Position numbers and translations under genes: made by a program. From Serratia sp. Ag1 (GTDB lineage Bacteria > Pseudomonadota > Gammaproteobacteria > Enterobacterales > Enterobacteriaceae), in contig NZ_JQEI01000003.1 in the NCBI RefSeq assembly GCF_000743355.1, positions 1 through 64,000 on the forward strand: a stretch of DNA of 64,000 nucleotides. Direction: 5' to 3'. Shown here piece by piece: positions 1 to 11,700 of this stretch. The notes below the pieces were generated by a model that did not search any database, had not been told where the DNA came from, and was given only the letters and a program-made list of their open reading frames with translations. The stretch's first letter is position 1. Each line of letters starts with the position of its first letter.

Positions 1-14
1 GTATTACTGATCCA

Positions 15-1628
15 CTACACAGTGAGTTTATCAAGTTCCGCTTTCGTTCCGGCAACGACCATTCTGGAGCCCATAAGTTTGTCCACCAGCGGTGCTAAAT
101 GACTGGACGTTAGTGATACTCCAAACGTACTTTGCTTATCCCGCGTCACGAACACGTAAGGGCGTAGGTCCTCATTGGCTAACGTCGGTTCAATCCCAGC
201 CCATCCCACTACCCACTCATTTTTCAGCCATTCGTTTATGTCGGGATGCTCGGCCACAGTCTCTTTGTCAGCAGAGATGGGATCCTGTTGTTGTTTTGAC
301 TTTGTTCCCCTAACCAGCTTTTCAAACTGTGCCAGCACCTCCGGTTTACCCTCCTTGTGACCGCTTGCCTGTCTGACAATTTGTTCGTAGAAGGTGGGGT
401 AGAAGCGCTCAGCCAGCATGACCTTCGCCAACACTGGTCGTTTAATGTCCTCGCCAAACCCCCGTTCATACGCGATAGCCTGACGCAGTATCATCGAGTT
501 GAGGAAGCGTTTTATCTGGCGCGGGTTGCCTCGGGTGCCTTTACTGAGAAGTGGCGTTACGTGCGCGCTAATCTGTAGTGCCTGCTCAATTTCATCTGGT
601 ATCTTCTTACCTAACGCCTCAAGCACCACTTCTCTGTCAAATCCTCTACTCATCCAAGGACGTTTCATCTCCTCACGAGCGATGTCGAGCAAGATGGCAA
701 AATTCTTATGTTCTGAACCGAGAGCATTTTCGGCAAGCAAGAGTGTGGTATAAACGCGGGTCTCTGCACTTCCAAGCGCAGGTATCCGAAATGGGACCTG
801 TATCAACTTCTCCAAGTAGTTACGTGCGTAGGTCAACGGTCCAGTGCTTTGAGGTAGATCGGGGAAATGTTTGCGTACCGCATATTCGATCATTGCTTCA
901 TCAGCGCCAATAACAAATGCCGTTTTTTCAACAAAAAGGAATAAACGGATCGCTTCAAGCGTAGCTATGGCCGTTTCTGGCAAGCAGCGGTCGAGATCGT
1001 CAACAATAACCACCAACTTGTCGACGTCAGCCGCCTTGAGAAGAGCTTTAAATTCTTCGCGGAAAGCATGGATGTGCTTGGGGAGTGTTTCCGCATCGGC
1101 ATCTGCTTCTTTGATGAAATCACCGGCCATGCCTGCAAATTTCGTCATATCCTCTATGGATATATTATTTTGCGGTTTTTTCAGCATACCGGTGGCAATT
1201 TCATAAACACTTTTAAGCTGCTCCATCGTAGGGATACCGGTAAACGACGTGAAGGCAAAACCACCAGCCTTACGTGCCAATTTCAACCAGTCGACTCGGC
1301 GCAGCACTTTTTTTGCAGCGTCAGCCACTTTGGTGCAACCCGGGCGGGCCTGCATGAGTTCTTCAACCAGAGTTTCGATGACGACCGTTTTGGCATCCTC
1401 AAACCCTTCAAACGTCCATCCGTTGAACCAAATGCAGAGCGTCTTATCTTTCCCTTTGTACGATGCCTCCAGCATCTTCAGAACACTGGACTTACCAGCC
1501 CCCCAGTCACCATGTACACCAATAGTAATAGGCGCATCTGGGGTGTGATCGATTAGCTTAACTACCGTTCGAGCAATTGCTTCGTAATATAAAAGGTCTG
1601 TTGCTGTTTCCTGATCATTCAAAAACAT
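15..1628 (-). CDS. KAP-family P-loop NTPase
   Basis: Predicted ATPase of the KAP family, a group of P-loop NTPases often found in mobile islands and defence loci. From the chosen start (537 aa) a Walker A motif GDWGAGKSS lies near residues 40-48 and a Walker B motif VVIVDDLDRC near residues 205-215. A GTRGNPRQIKRFLN segment, typical of the family after the NTPase core, follows. An ATG at 1634 or an upstream extension to 1742 is possible, but AGGAG sits 8 nt before the ATG at 1628, so that start is preferred. The gene runs off towards the left edge, so any partner genes read after it are outside the window. QatA of the Qat anti-phage system belongs to this family, but nothing here proves that assignment. 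Confidence 0.8.
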   Translation of the reverse strand: MFLNDQETATDLLYYEAIARTVVKLIDHTPDAPITIGVHGDWGAGKSSVLKMLEASYKGKDKTLCIWFNGWTFEGFEDAKTVVIETLVEELMQARPGCTKVADAAKKVLRRVDWLKLARKAGGFAFTSFTGIPTMEQLKSVYEIATGMLKKPQNNISIEDMTKFAGMAGDFIKEADADAETLPKHIHAFREEFKALLKAADVDKLVVIVDDLDRCLPETAIATLEAIRLFLFVEKTAFVIGADEAMIEYAVRKHFPDLPQSTGPLTYARNYLEKLIQVPFRIPALGSAETRVYTTLLLAENALGSEHKNFAILLDIAREEMKRPWMSRGFDREVVLEALGKKIPDEIEQALQISAHVTPLLSKGTRGNPRQIKRFLNSMILRQAIAYERGFGEDIKRPVLAKVMLAERFYPTFYEQIVRQASGHKEGKPEVLAQFEKLVRGTKSKQQQDPISADKETVAEHPDINEWLKNEWVVGWAGIEPTLANEDLRPYVFVTRDKQSTFGVSLTSSHLAPLVDKLMGSRMVVAGTKAELDKLTV

Positions 1629-1761
1629 GTGCATCTCTCCTAAGTACCGCGCACCAACATCGCCCCCCTTGTTGAACCTCAATATCACCCGGATCAACTT
1701 AATGGTCAATATTTCAACCGAATAAGCATAAAAATAAAGCATTTACACAAGGGGATATAGT

Positions 1762-1911
1762 TACCAGCCGCTGTATCGTCAACGTCACATCTTTGCTCGT
1801 GAGGGTGTTGAATTCACCATCAGCACACTCGCTGGCTGGGTCGGTGCAGCCGATGTTGCCTTGGAGCCACTGGCGTTGTTGATGCGTAATGGTGCGGTGA
1901 ACTCACATTGA
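1762..1911 (+). pseudogene. IS66-family transposase fragment
   Basis: An open stretch of 49 codons without a start translates to YQPLYRQRHIFAREGVEF and continues STLAGWVGAAD. This matches the central part of IS66 TnpC transposases, which carry PLYRQ..ifaReGvel..STLa.Wvg. It ends at TGA (1909-1911) shortly after LLMRNGAVNSH, so only a scrap is left. It sits between the KAP gene and a second IS66 scrap on the opposite strand. Confidence 0.75.
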
Positions 1912-1945
1912 CGCAACTGACCGATTCCGCATGACAAAGAACCAG

Positions 1946-2137
1946 TTAATCAGTGAAGGTATTTTCCAGGAAGGGAGGCCGTTCGCGCAGACGCTCTTCC
2001 GGCCATTCCGGCCAGCGCGTCAACACCAATTTTAACCACGTATACGGCTCCAGACCGTTCAGCCATGCGGTTTCCAGCAGGCTCATCATTTTGGCAACCC
2101 GTTGGCCTGCCGCCAATGCCCCGGCGAAAAACCAATT
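1946..2137 (-). pseudogene. IS66-family transposase C-terminal fragment
   Basis: Read on the minus strand from 2137, 63 codons translate to NWFFAGALAAGQRVAKMMSL, then LLETAWLNGLEPYTWLK and WPEWPEERLRERPP, ending with TAA at 1946-1948. This is the conserved C-terminus of IS66 transposases (nWLFAGS..AG.raA.i.SL...a.lNGldP..wL..vL...p). No start codon or upstream domain remains. It lies 35 bp from the plus-strand IS66 scrap in opposite orientation, so the two are not simply halves of one element broken by a point mutation. Confidence 0.8.
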
Positions 2138-2201
2138 CGATCCCCTTCACCGTAACGTAACACAAACCCGGTTTAAATGACCGGGGATCATTATACGACA
2201 A

Positions 2202-2735
2202 CTAAAATAAAGACGCTGAATACTCTTTCAGCTTTGAAATTATTTCGTCTATCTCATTTTTTGGGATAATTATATCTTCAATAAGTGGGCGCTCTATATT
2301 CTCCCAAATATTTCTATCGCCGCCATCAACTAATTTCGATATTTTCCCACCTATAACCCTTACTGAATTTTTATTTGAAATGGCAAAAAAATATGCACCA
2401 GATTCGTTAATGATCGTAGTGGACGCAAGGAAATCAAGCACTTGCTCAGGATACTCATCATCCTGAGTCGATTCTGGATATGCCAGTTTAAATAAGGTAT
2501 TAAAAGCATCATTTGTTGATGCATTGAAAATCTCATCATTGCACGGCAGAGCAATAAGAGCATTTGCGTCATCAATGACATCATTAAAATCAACATCTAA
2601 CGTTGCTGTTCGGATGTCATTTGGATACATATTTCCATTTACAAAAAAGTAAAAAAAACCATTCTTGTAAGATTCACTCCACTGAGGTATGCATTCTACC
2701 CAGATAGCAAAACGGTACGGATCGCCAAATATCAT
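2202..2735 (-). CDS. cdiI: CdiI-type immunity protein (Imm42-like)
   Basis: Presumed cytoplasmic immunity protein that blocks the toxin encoded by the end of the adjacent cdiA. It is 177 aa, acidic and AT-rich. It opens with MIFGDPYRFAIWVE, which resembles the start of Imm42-type immunity proteins as I remember them. The ATG at 2735 is preferred over the one at 2747 because GGAGG, formed by the last codons of cdiA (TGG AGG TAA), lies 5 nt upstream of it. Translation of immunity is thus physically tied to the end of the toxin gene. Function is inferred mainly from position; the family label is from memory of the N-terminal motif. Confidence 0.7.
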   Translation of the reverse strand: MIFGDPYRFAIWVECIPQWSESYKNGFFYFFVNGNMYPNDIRTATLDVDFNDVIDDANALIALPCNDEIFNASTNDAFNTLFKLAYPESTQDDEYPEQVLDFLASTTIINESGAYFFAISNKNSVRVIGGKISKLVDGGDRNIWENIERPLIEDIIIPKNEIDEIISKLKEYSASLF

Positions 2736-2737
2736 AC

Positions 2738-5700
2738 TTACCTCCATTTTCCAGGTAACCCAAACTCTTTTTTAACAGCGTTTGGTATATCACTTTTTTT
2801 CAATGGAACTGATGCATCCCCAGTACTTCCTGACCAATGCCATGAGCCATCATTTGTATTTGTAAATTGATGAACATTACCTTGCTCATCCAGTGCGTAC
2901 ATTTTTTTCCCATACGGTATAGAATTACCAAATAATTGAATAGAGTTTGCAGGTTCAGTTCCGGCATTTCTGTTATATCCAGTTTGACCAGGAGTATGCT
3001 TCCCATTTGATTGATAAATCAAGCCATTAGTTGCTGTAGTTGGGGTAGGTACAGGCATCGCACTTCCTTTGCTGCCACTATTTCCTTTACCAATCCCAGC
3101 CGCAACTCCTGCAGCGCTTGTCCCGGCCACCTGAGCCAGTGAGTTTATAGCAAGCTGTTTTGCTTCATCGGAATCACCAGACATCAGCGCATTATGGATC
3201 GCAGCATTTCTGTCTGCTTCCAACTGGATAGTAGTTACCTGAAGAATAGATAATTCGTTCTGTTCTTCCGGGCTTAACCCACCATTAGCTCGCGCTTTTT
3301 CCATCAACTCGTTGGTACGATTAGCGTAATCTGCCTGTAACTTGCCAACTTCATTAGCCTTATCAACACAGTCTTGAGCACCGGTACAGTTCACAACACT
3401 TTCATGCTGTTCGGCGTTAATCTTCTTATATTTCTCAACTACAGCGCCGCAAGCTTCAGTTCCCTGACACTGAGTCATTTCTTTGGCTCGGTCCTGGTTT
3501 TCCTGCACACTCAACGCGTTATTCTCAAGAGCGTTCTTCCCAGCCTGTGCCCCTGCAACAGCATTAGCACTGCTATCACCCACCACGCCACCAACCAGCC
3601 CTGCAGCCAAGGTTCCCAGCGCACTGATGGTCTGACGCTGTTCTTCCGTCAGATCGTCACGACTGATACCGGGGTACATCTGCTGGGCGATAAACTCCCC
3701 CATTACCGCACCACTGGCTCCTGCCAACGCACTGTTGCCATTCACTGCCGCAGTCACTGCACCCAGCACCGCGTGCGCCATCAGGTTGGCTTCCGTGTTG
3801 ACACCCCCTTCTCTGGTGGGGTCAAGGGTCAGCTTGTGGATCACTTCTGCCAGATACGGCGCACTGGCACCCGCCAAGGCTTTCGCCATATCACCGCCTG
3901 CCAGCCCCTGTATGGCTGCTGTTGCCGCCTGAATACCCTGCTGCAGTGAGCTACCGGTGCCATATTGCTTCATGGCATCTTTATAGGCTTGGGTTTCACG
4001 CAGTTGCTCAACTGTCTTATCCGGGTACTTCTCTTTCGCCGCTTTCAGCCCGTTGATATCCCCCTGCGTACGGGCAATATCTGCCGCCTGGCTGCCGATT
4101 TCCCCAATAAGCTGCGCTTCCTTCAGCCGGTTCTGCTCTTTTTCCTTGTCAAAGATTTTGTCCAGACCCGGATTGGCGTTCTCAACATCTCGGCTCAGGC
4201 CTGCCACGTCTTGCTTCTGGTTGGCCTGGTCACGGACGGTAATCGTGCCTTCACTCACCGCCGATTGGGTCGTTGAACTGGCGCTGCCGCTGCCATTTAC
4301 CCCGGTCAACAGACCGTTGGCCATATTCCCGGCGAACTGCCCGCCGATAGGGCCACCGCTGCTGATACCCACGCTCTGGTGCTCAACATCATACTCGGCT
4401 TGGTTCTCAATATTGCTGAAGCCCAGGGTGCCGGTATCGAGCTTGTTCTTATCCGCCGTGGCGGTAGAACCGATAACCGCCCCGTTGAGCTGGGTATGCT
4501 CACCTACGGTGATATCAAAGCCACCTTTTCCGGCGAAGACCCCGGTCTGCTCCTGCACACTGTCGTAGGTCGAGTGCATCTTGTCGCGGCTCAGGTTGAC
4601 CGAACCACTGGCAGAGCCGAACCCGACGCTGCCACCCGCGCTGACGTTCTGCTGCTTCGAGTCGTAGTTGTCGCTGTCGCGCTCACTGGTGAGCGTCAGG
4701 TTGCGCCCCACATCCATCGTCACCTTCTCGCCGCTCACCTGTGCCCCGGTCAAGGTGGTGTCGCGCCCGCTGGTGATATTGAGATTATTACCGGCGTTCA
4801 ACGTGGTTTCGGTGTGCGTCAGCATATTGCCGCTCTCAGAACCGCTACCTTTGTTGGCGCTGGCGTTCAGAGTCAGGCCGTTCTTGCCCTGGCCGAAGTT
4901 CACGCCCACGCCGACAGAGCCGCCGTGGCTTTCGTTCTTGCCATCCACGGTCTGGGTGTTCTGCGCTGAGAGCAGATTGACGTCCCGCGCGGCATTGAGA
5001 TTGATGTCCTTCCCGGCCTGCAACTGGCTGCCCTGAACGTTGATATCGGTGCCGGTCGAACGGATGTTCAGGTTGTTGCCTGCGGTCAGGGTGCTGCCCT
5101 GGCTCTGCGATTGATTGGTCGTCTGCTCGGATTTCGACGACTGGCTACCGTAGGAAAGATTCAGCCCTACCAGGCTGGTTTTTTCATCCCCGGCATTGTT
5201 CAGTTCGTTGGCCTGGGCAGCCTGTACCCCACTGAGTGCTGCTTTCATGCCCTGCAAGGCAGCAAGACGGCCACTGCTTTCCTTGCTGGCGTCATTGGCG
5301 CTCGATACCGCTGAACTCACCGCACTCCCCACCGTACCGGACAGCGCCAGCGTCAGGCCGCTCTGTTTCTGCTCCACCACATGCTTCTGGGTGCTCTGGT
5401 TTTCTGCGGCAAGAACATTCACTTCCTTGCCGGTCAGGTTGATATCTTTTCCGGCCAGCACGTCAGAACCCTGTACCGTCAGGCTATTACCCGCGTTCAA
5501 CGTGACATTCCCCTGGGTGCTGCCCACGGTGCTGCCGACGCTGGTCCGGGATTTGCCGTCATCGGTGGTTTTGGTGTCGTTGGTGCCATAGCTAAAGCCG
5601 ATACCGCCGGTACCGGACAGGCCACTTTTCTTCTCCCGCAGCATATGGGTTTCATCGCGCTGCTCGGTGGCGGCTTGCAGGTTCAGATTGTTACCGGCGG

Positions 5701-8700
5701 TCAAATTTACATCTTGTGTGGCGGCCACGCTGCTGCCTGTGACGGTCAAATCACGTCCGGCCTGCATGCTCACCGTGTCGCCGCTCAACTGGCTGCCATT
5801 GACGGTCTGCTGGCTGATCGTGTCCCGCGACTCGGTGGTAGTTTTCGAGAGCATGCCGCTGCTGCCGGTGGCCTTGTAATGCTGGTCCAGTGTGGTGCTG
5901 TCGATACCGTGCTGAATATTGATATCGTTACCCGCCGCCACACTGAGCTTGTCACCGGCAGAGACGTTGCCAGCGGTAATATTCACATTATGTCCGGCAC
6001 CCAGTTGGACGTTACCGGCACCGACCACTTCGCTGCCGACCTGCTGGCTGCTGGAATGGTGCTGCCAGTTGTCGCCCCAGTTGAGGTTGTCCGTGCTGCC
6101 GGTGGTCACCGTATTGAGGTTCAGGTCGCGCCCCGCCGTGATGGCGGTGGTGCCGCCTTCGCCGCTGTTGACCACCTGCGCCGCCGTCAGATTCACATCG
6201 CGCCCGGCCTGCAACGCTAGCGTGCCATCCGGTTGCTGCACATACAGCCCGGCGACGCGATCCAGCGTGTTACGCACAAAATCGCCACCGGCGCTCTCGG
6301 CGCTGCGGGTGGTGGTAATGGCGTTGATATCCCGCCCGGCAGTTGCCACCAGGCTCTGTTGCCCGGCGATCACGCCGCCGACGTTATTGATATCGGTGCG
6401 CGCTTTCAGCGCCACATCGTTACCCTGGATCAGCCCGCCCAGGTTGTTGATGTTCTCCGCCAGGATCTGCGTGCTCTGCTGGCCGTTAATGCGCCCGCTG
6501 TTGGTCAAATCGCCACCCAGGTTCAGGCCGACATTTTTCCCGGCCAACAGTGCACCGCTACCGTCCAAATCACCCGCCTTGACGGTGGCATACACCTGCG
6601 GCACCAGCACCTGCTGGGTGCTGCCGTCCGGCAGCGTCACGGTCTGTGCCACCATCCAGACGATATCGCCCGTCAGCAATGCCATCTGTTCGGCGGTAAG
6701 CGCCACACCCAGAGTGAGGTTATATTTTTTACCAAACTCCACCCCGTTGTTCATCAACGCCTTGAACTGATCTTCGTCGTTGGTAAAGCCGTCGAGGTAA
6801 CGGTTACCGGATAGGGCAATCACCTGCTCGCGGATCAGCCGCTGCTCGTAGTAGCCATCCCCCAGGCGTTTCAGCACGTTGTTCGGATCGGTGGTAAAGG
6901 CCTGCATCATGTAATCCGAGCCCAGCCACTGCTTCTGGTTGGTGAAGCGTGGATCGGTTTCCACCAGATACGGACTGCTGTCCGGGCGCACCTGGAACAG
7001 GCTGTTATCCGGCAGTTGGGTATTCGGCCCAACGATGCGTACCACCTTGCCCGACTCCCCCAGGCTCACCTCGAAGGTTTTGCCCGCAGGCAGGGTGATC
7101 GCCCCCGGCACCACCGGCAGCAGGTTGCCTGCACCCGGCCCGGCAATCGGCGTGGCGTTAATGCCTGCGGTACCCTGAATATCACCATTAATCTCCGCTT
7201 TTTGCTGCGCATCAATCACCAGACTGCTGCCCTGGCCCTGGGTGTATTCCGCCAGCGTGCTCGGTTTCAGGGTGATGGCCTGGATCACCGTTGGCGGCTT
7301 GTAGTCGGTGACATCAACATTGGACGAGTCACCGCCCTTCTGCTGGTGACGGGAATAGTAAGTCGCCGTGCCCACATCGTTGATCTGACGGTTGGCTTCC
7401 ACCTCGACGTTATCCAGCGATCCGGCCTGGAGCGCCAGTGCGCCACCGGCAATGATCTGGCTCTTGTCATTGAGCACACTGCCCGCATTGATGCTGAGAT
7501 TACCCCCAGCAATGATTTTGGCCGGGTCAGACTCTTTCACGCGATCTTCGGTGATGGTGCGGGTGTAGTCGTAGTGGGTAAAACGGTCGCCGTCGGTGGT
7601 ATGGCAGATCACCCCTTCAATACACAGAACGTTCACTTCGTCCTGGTAGATGTAGATGGTGTAATCCTTATCGTTGTAACGCACGCCGTTATTCAGACGC
7701 GCCACTTCGTATTCGGAGATCTGCTCCTGGGAAACCAGTACGTTTTCCAGCGAGAAGTGGTCGTTGACGTTGTTGATTTGCCCGATATTGAGCGCCATAT
7801 CCCCGGCGGACTCAAGGGTGGAGCTGTGATTATTCAGTACCCCGCCCTGGCCGATGGCCTGGAAGTTGCCATCCAGCGCCCCGCCAATCGCCATAAAGCC
7901 ATCGCTGTAAATCAGCGCATGGTCGTAGTTGTTGAGGGTGCCGACACCCAGATCCAACCGCTGGCGGGCCGCAATCGTCGCCGCCTGGCCGTTTTCTGCC
8001 AGGTTGTTCAGTGTTCCCGCCTGGATAGCTAGCGCATCGCCGTAAATCCGGCCACTGCCGATATTGTTGACAGTGGTGCCGTTGAGGCGGGTATAGAAAC
8101 CGTCAATCAGGCCATAGTTGGTCATGGTCTGGGTGGCGGTGAGTTGCGTAGTGCCCGCGCTGATTTCCGCAGTGGCACTGTTGAACAGGTTAGTGGCCGT
8201 CAGATCCAACTGGTTGCCCGCTTGGATCAGTGACTGGTTGGTCAGATTGCCCTGGGTGGTCAAGCTCAGGTCATGGCCCGCCTGGACTGACCCGGTATTG
8301 AAGAAATCCTGCGCCAGCGTGAGCGACATATCGCCCAGCGACAACAGCGAGCCGTCGCCGGTCAGGGAACCGCTGTTCAACGTGAGTTGCTGACCCGCTT
8401 CCATGGCACCGGCGCTATTGGTGACCTGTTGGGCCTGGGTGTGCAGGCTGTTCTGTGCGCTCAACAGCCCCGAGGTGTTGTTCAGGCTACCGCTCAGGTT
8501 GAGCGTCAGCACATCATCCACGCGCAGTGCACCCAGACTGTTATCGACATCCTGCGCATTCAGCGTCAGGCTGCCGCCCTGGATGCCATGCTGTGCGTCG
8601 AGGGTGTTCTGGTTGAGAATGGTCGCGGCATTGAGCGTCACGTTCAACGCGCCCTGGATCAGCCCAGCCCCGTTGTCGATCACCGATTGAGCCGCGTTAA

Positions 8701-11700
8701 GCGCCATATTGCCCAGCGCCTGGATCTGGCCTTGCTGGTTGTTGATGTGGCTGGCGCTGAGATCCAATGTGCCTTTGCTGAACAGGTTGCCTTGCTGGCT
8801 GTTGTCGAACGCAGCGGTATTGAGTGACATCGCTCCGCCGGAGGCCAGCAGCCCCTGCTGGTTATTCACCTCAGCGGTGGTCAGCAACAGATCCCCCTGT
8901 GCACTCAGGGTGCCGTTCTGGTTATCGAGTGCATAACCCTGAGTATTCCACTGCACATCCTGACCGGACTGCAAGGTGCCCCAAGCGTTATTCAGCGCCT
9001 GCGTCAGCGCATTGATACTGCCCAGTGCGGCGATCTGGCCCTGCTGATTATTGACTGCCCCGGAGGTCAGGGTCAGTTGCTGGTTGCTGATCAACACACC
9101 CTGCTGGTTATCCAGAGTGCCAGTTTTAAGCGTCAGCGAACCCTGGCTGGTAATGCCGCCCTGGTCACCGCTGCGGGTGTTGCTGAGTGTTCCGCCCTGG
9201 GTGTCAATCAGCAGGTCGGCAGCGCTTTGCAGCAAACCGCCGTCATCGTTGAGCAGCCCGGTGTTGAACAGCGACAGAGTGCTGAGAGAAGCCAGTTGAC
9301 CGCCCCGGTTATCCAGTAACCCAGTGTGCAACTGCGTATCGCCACCGCCCACCAGCTTACCCTGGCGGTTATCGAGCGCACCGCTGGCGAGCGACAGCGC
9401 ACCGGTTGCGCCGATCAACCCGCCTGCCGAGTTATCGATGGTCTGGCCGTGGGTGTTCAACGTCAGTGCCGCGCCGGACTGGAGGTTGCCCGCCTGGTTG
9501 TTGAGGGCGCCGCTGCCGAGCGTCAATCCGTTATCGGCCAGAATCTTGCCTGCGGCATTGTTGATATTGCCAGTCTGGGCATTCAGCGTATTAGCCGCAA
9601 TCTGGCCGTTACGGTTGTCGAGGTTGCCGGTCGCAAGCTGCATATCGCCAGCGCTGACCAGTCCACCTTGTGCGCCGCTGTTGCGGTTCAGCACCTCGGC
9701 ACCGCGACTGTCGAGGCTCAGGGTGGAACCGGCCTGCATCAACCCGCCGGTGTTATCCACCGCGCCGCTGAGCGAGGTCAAACGACCATCGGCGGCAATC
9801 AGGCCGTCCCGGTTGTTCAGCGCACCGTCGAGGGTCAGCGTTACATCGTGCTTATCGGCAGCAATCAGCTGACCTTGCTGGTTATTGAGTGTTCCAGCGG
9901 TCAGCGACAACGCGCCGTTGGAGAACACAGAACCTTCCAGATTATCGAACAGATCGGTGACGTTGAGGTTCAACGTGCCGCTGCCGGTCTGGGTCATCTG
10001 CCCGCCCCGGTGCGACAGGCTACCGGCGTTGAGGGTGATGCTTCCAGCCTGGGTCGTGGTATTGTCCAGTTGCAGTTGGGTACCCGTCAGTGCCAGGCTA
10101 CCGTTGGACACCACCGCGCCGTTGTCGCCGTTTATCTGTGCGGCCTGAATGGTCAGCGCACCGTCACCGGCATGCACGATGGTGCCCTGCTGGTTGTTGA
10201 GGTTGGCGGTCTTGAGCGTCAGGTTTTTACCGTTGCTGGCAATCGTCCCCGCACGGTTGTTAATGCTGGTCGTGTGCGACAGGGTTAAATCCTGCTGGCC
10301 GAGCTGCTGCACGTTGCCCTGCTGGTTGGACAGCGCCTTGGCGGTCAGCGAGAGCTGGTCGGCACTGAGTTTACCGCCGTCGTTATTCAGCATCCCGCTG
10401 GTACGCGCAGAGAGTGTTTGCGTTGCCGCCAGATTGGCCCCGGCGGTGCGGATATCCCCCACCGTAGCCTGCAAATCGATATTGTCGCCATAGGTCTGGC
10501 TGCCGCTGAAATCCAGCGCCGTACCGTTGGCGGAAAGTTGCCCCGCCGCCGAGTTCTGGCCGTTGGCGTTGAGTTGCCCGTGGCTGTTGAGGGTCAGATT
10601 GCCACTCGCGCCCAGCTTGCCATCGCTGGCCATACCTGCCGCCAACACACCCTGTGAGGTACTGTTGATACTGGCTGCGGTGAGGGTGGTGTTACCCTGT
10701 GCGGCCAGAATGCCGCTGTGGGTCAGTGCCCCTGCCGTCTGAACCTGGGTATTGCCTCCGGCATACAGCTTGCCACTGTTATCCACGCTGCCCGAGGTAG
10801 TCAGTTGCAGATTCTGCGTGGCGGTAATGGCCCCGCTGTTGGTGAGCGTGCCATCGGCATTAACCACTACATCACCGGCAATCGCATTAAGCGCCCCGGC
10901 ATTGTGCACGCCCACCCCAGCTTCGGTGCCCAGCAGGCGGATTTTATTGGCGTACATACCGCCCAGTTGGGACACATCCACCGCGACAAAGGGACGGGGG
11001 CTGCCATCGGCAGTTTTTGTATTCACTGTCTGGTGAGTTGCATCCACCTGGTTGCGTCCGGTAGTGACGTTGAGGTCATTGGCCCAGACACCCGCGTTGA
11101 TTTTTATGGAACGAGCGATCAGGTCGGTATGGTCCTGCAAGCTGCTGTCCAGCCCGCCGCCCTGCACCACAATCTCGCCGCGCTCGACGTTGTAACCGGT
11201 CAGTTGGCCGTTGGTCATTTGTGCCTGGCCGGTGGTGAGCGTGGCGCGGTTGGCGTTGATAAAGCCACAGCCGCTGCAGGTGATACCTGCCGGGTTGGCA
11301 ATCACCACCTGCGCCTTCTGCCCGGCCACTTCGATAAAGCCGTTCAACTGGCTGGGGTTACTGGCATTGACCTCATTGAGAATGACTTTGGCTTCACCTT
11401 TTGCCAGCCACGGGTTGGCGGTCACCATCCCGGCGATCTGGGTCTGGGTGTTGAGGTGGCTGTTGTTGAGCACCACCCCTTTGTTATCGACGTCGAACTG
11501 GCTGTAGACGTTGCGCGAAACGCCCTCTGCACTTGGCGTCTGGATATTGACCTGTGGCGTGCCGTTGGCACTGCTGATGATGGTCGGCTGCTGGTTGCCC
11601 GGCGCGCTGCCATCGGCCACCACCCCTGCCTGCACCGGCTGGATGGCCCCGAGGGCCAGCAGCAGGGCGAAACTCACACCATGAACTTTACCTATCATCT

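Noticed and set aside
7016-8032. A 338-codon plus-strand frame opposite cdiA
   Set aside because: Antisense shadow of the FHA-repeat region; no family features.
8300-10800. Dense short repeats resembling an array
   Set aside because: They are the coding FHA repeats of CdiA (LNNQQG/LDN units), degenerate and in frame, not a CRISPR array.
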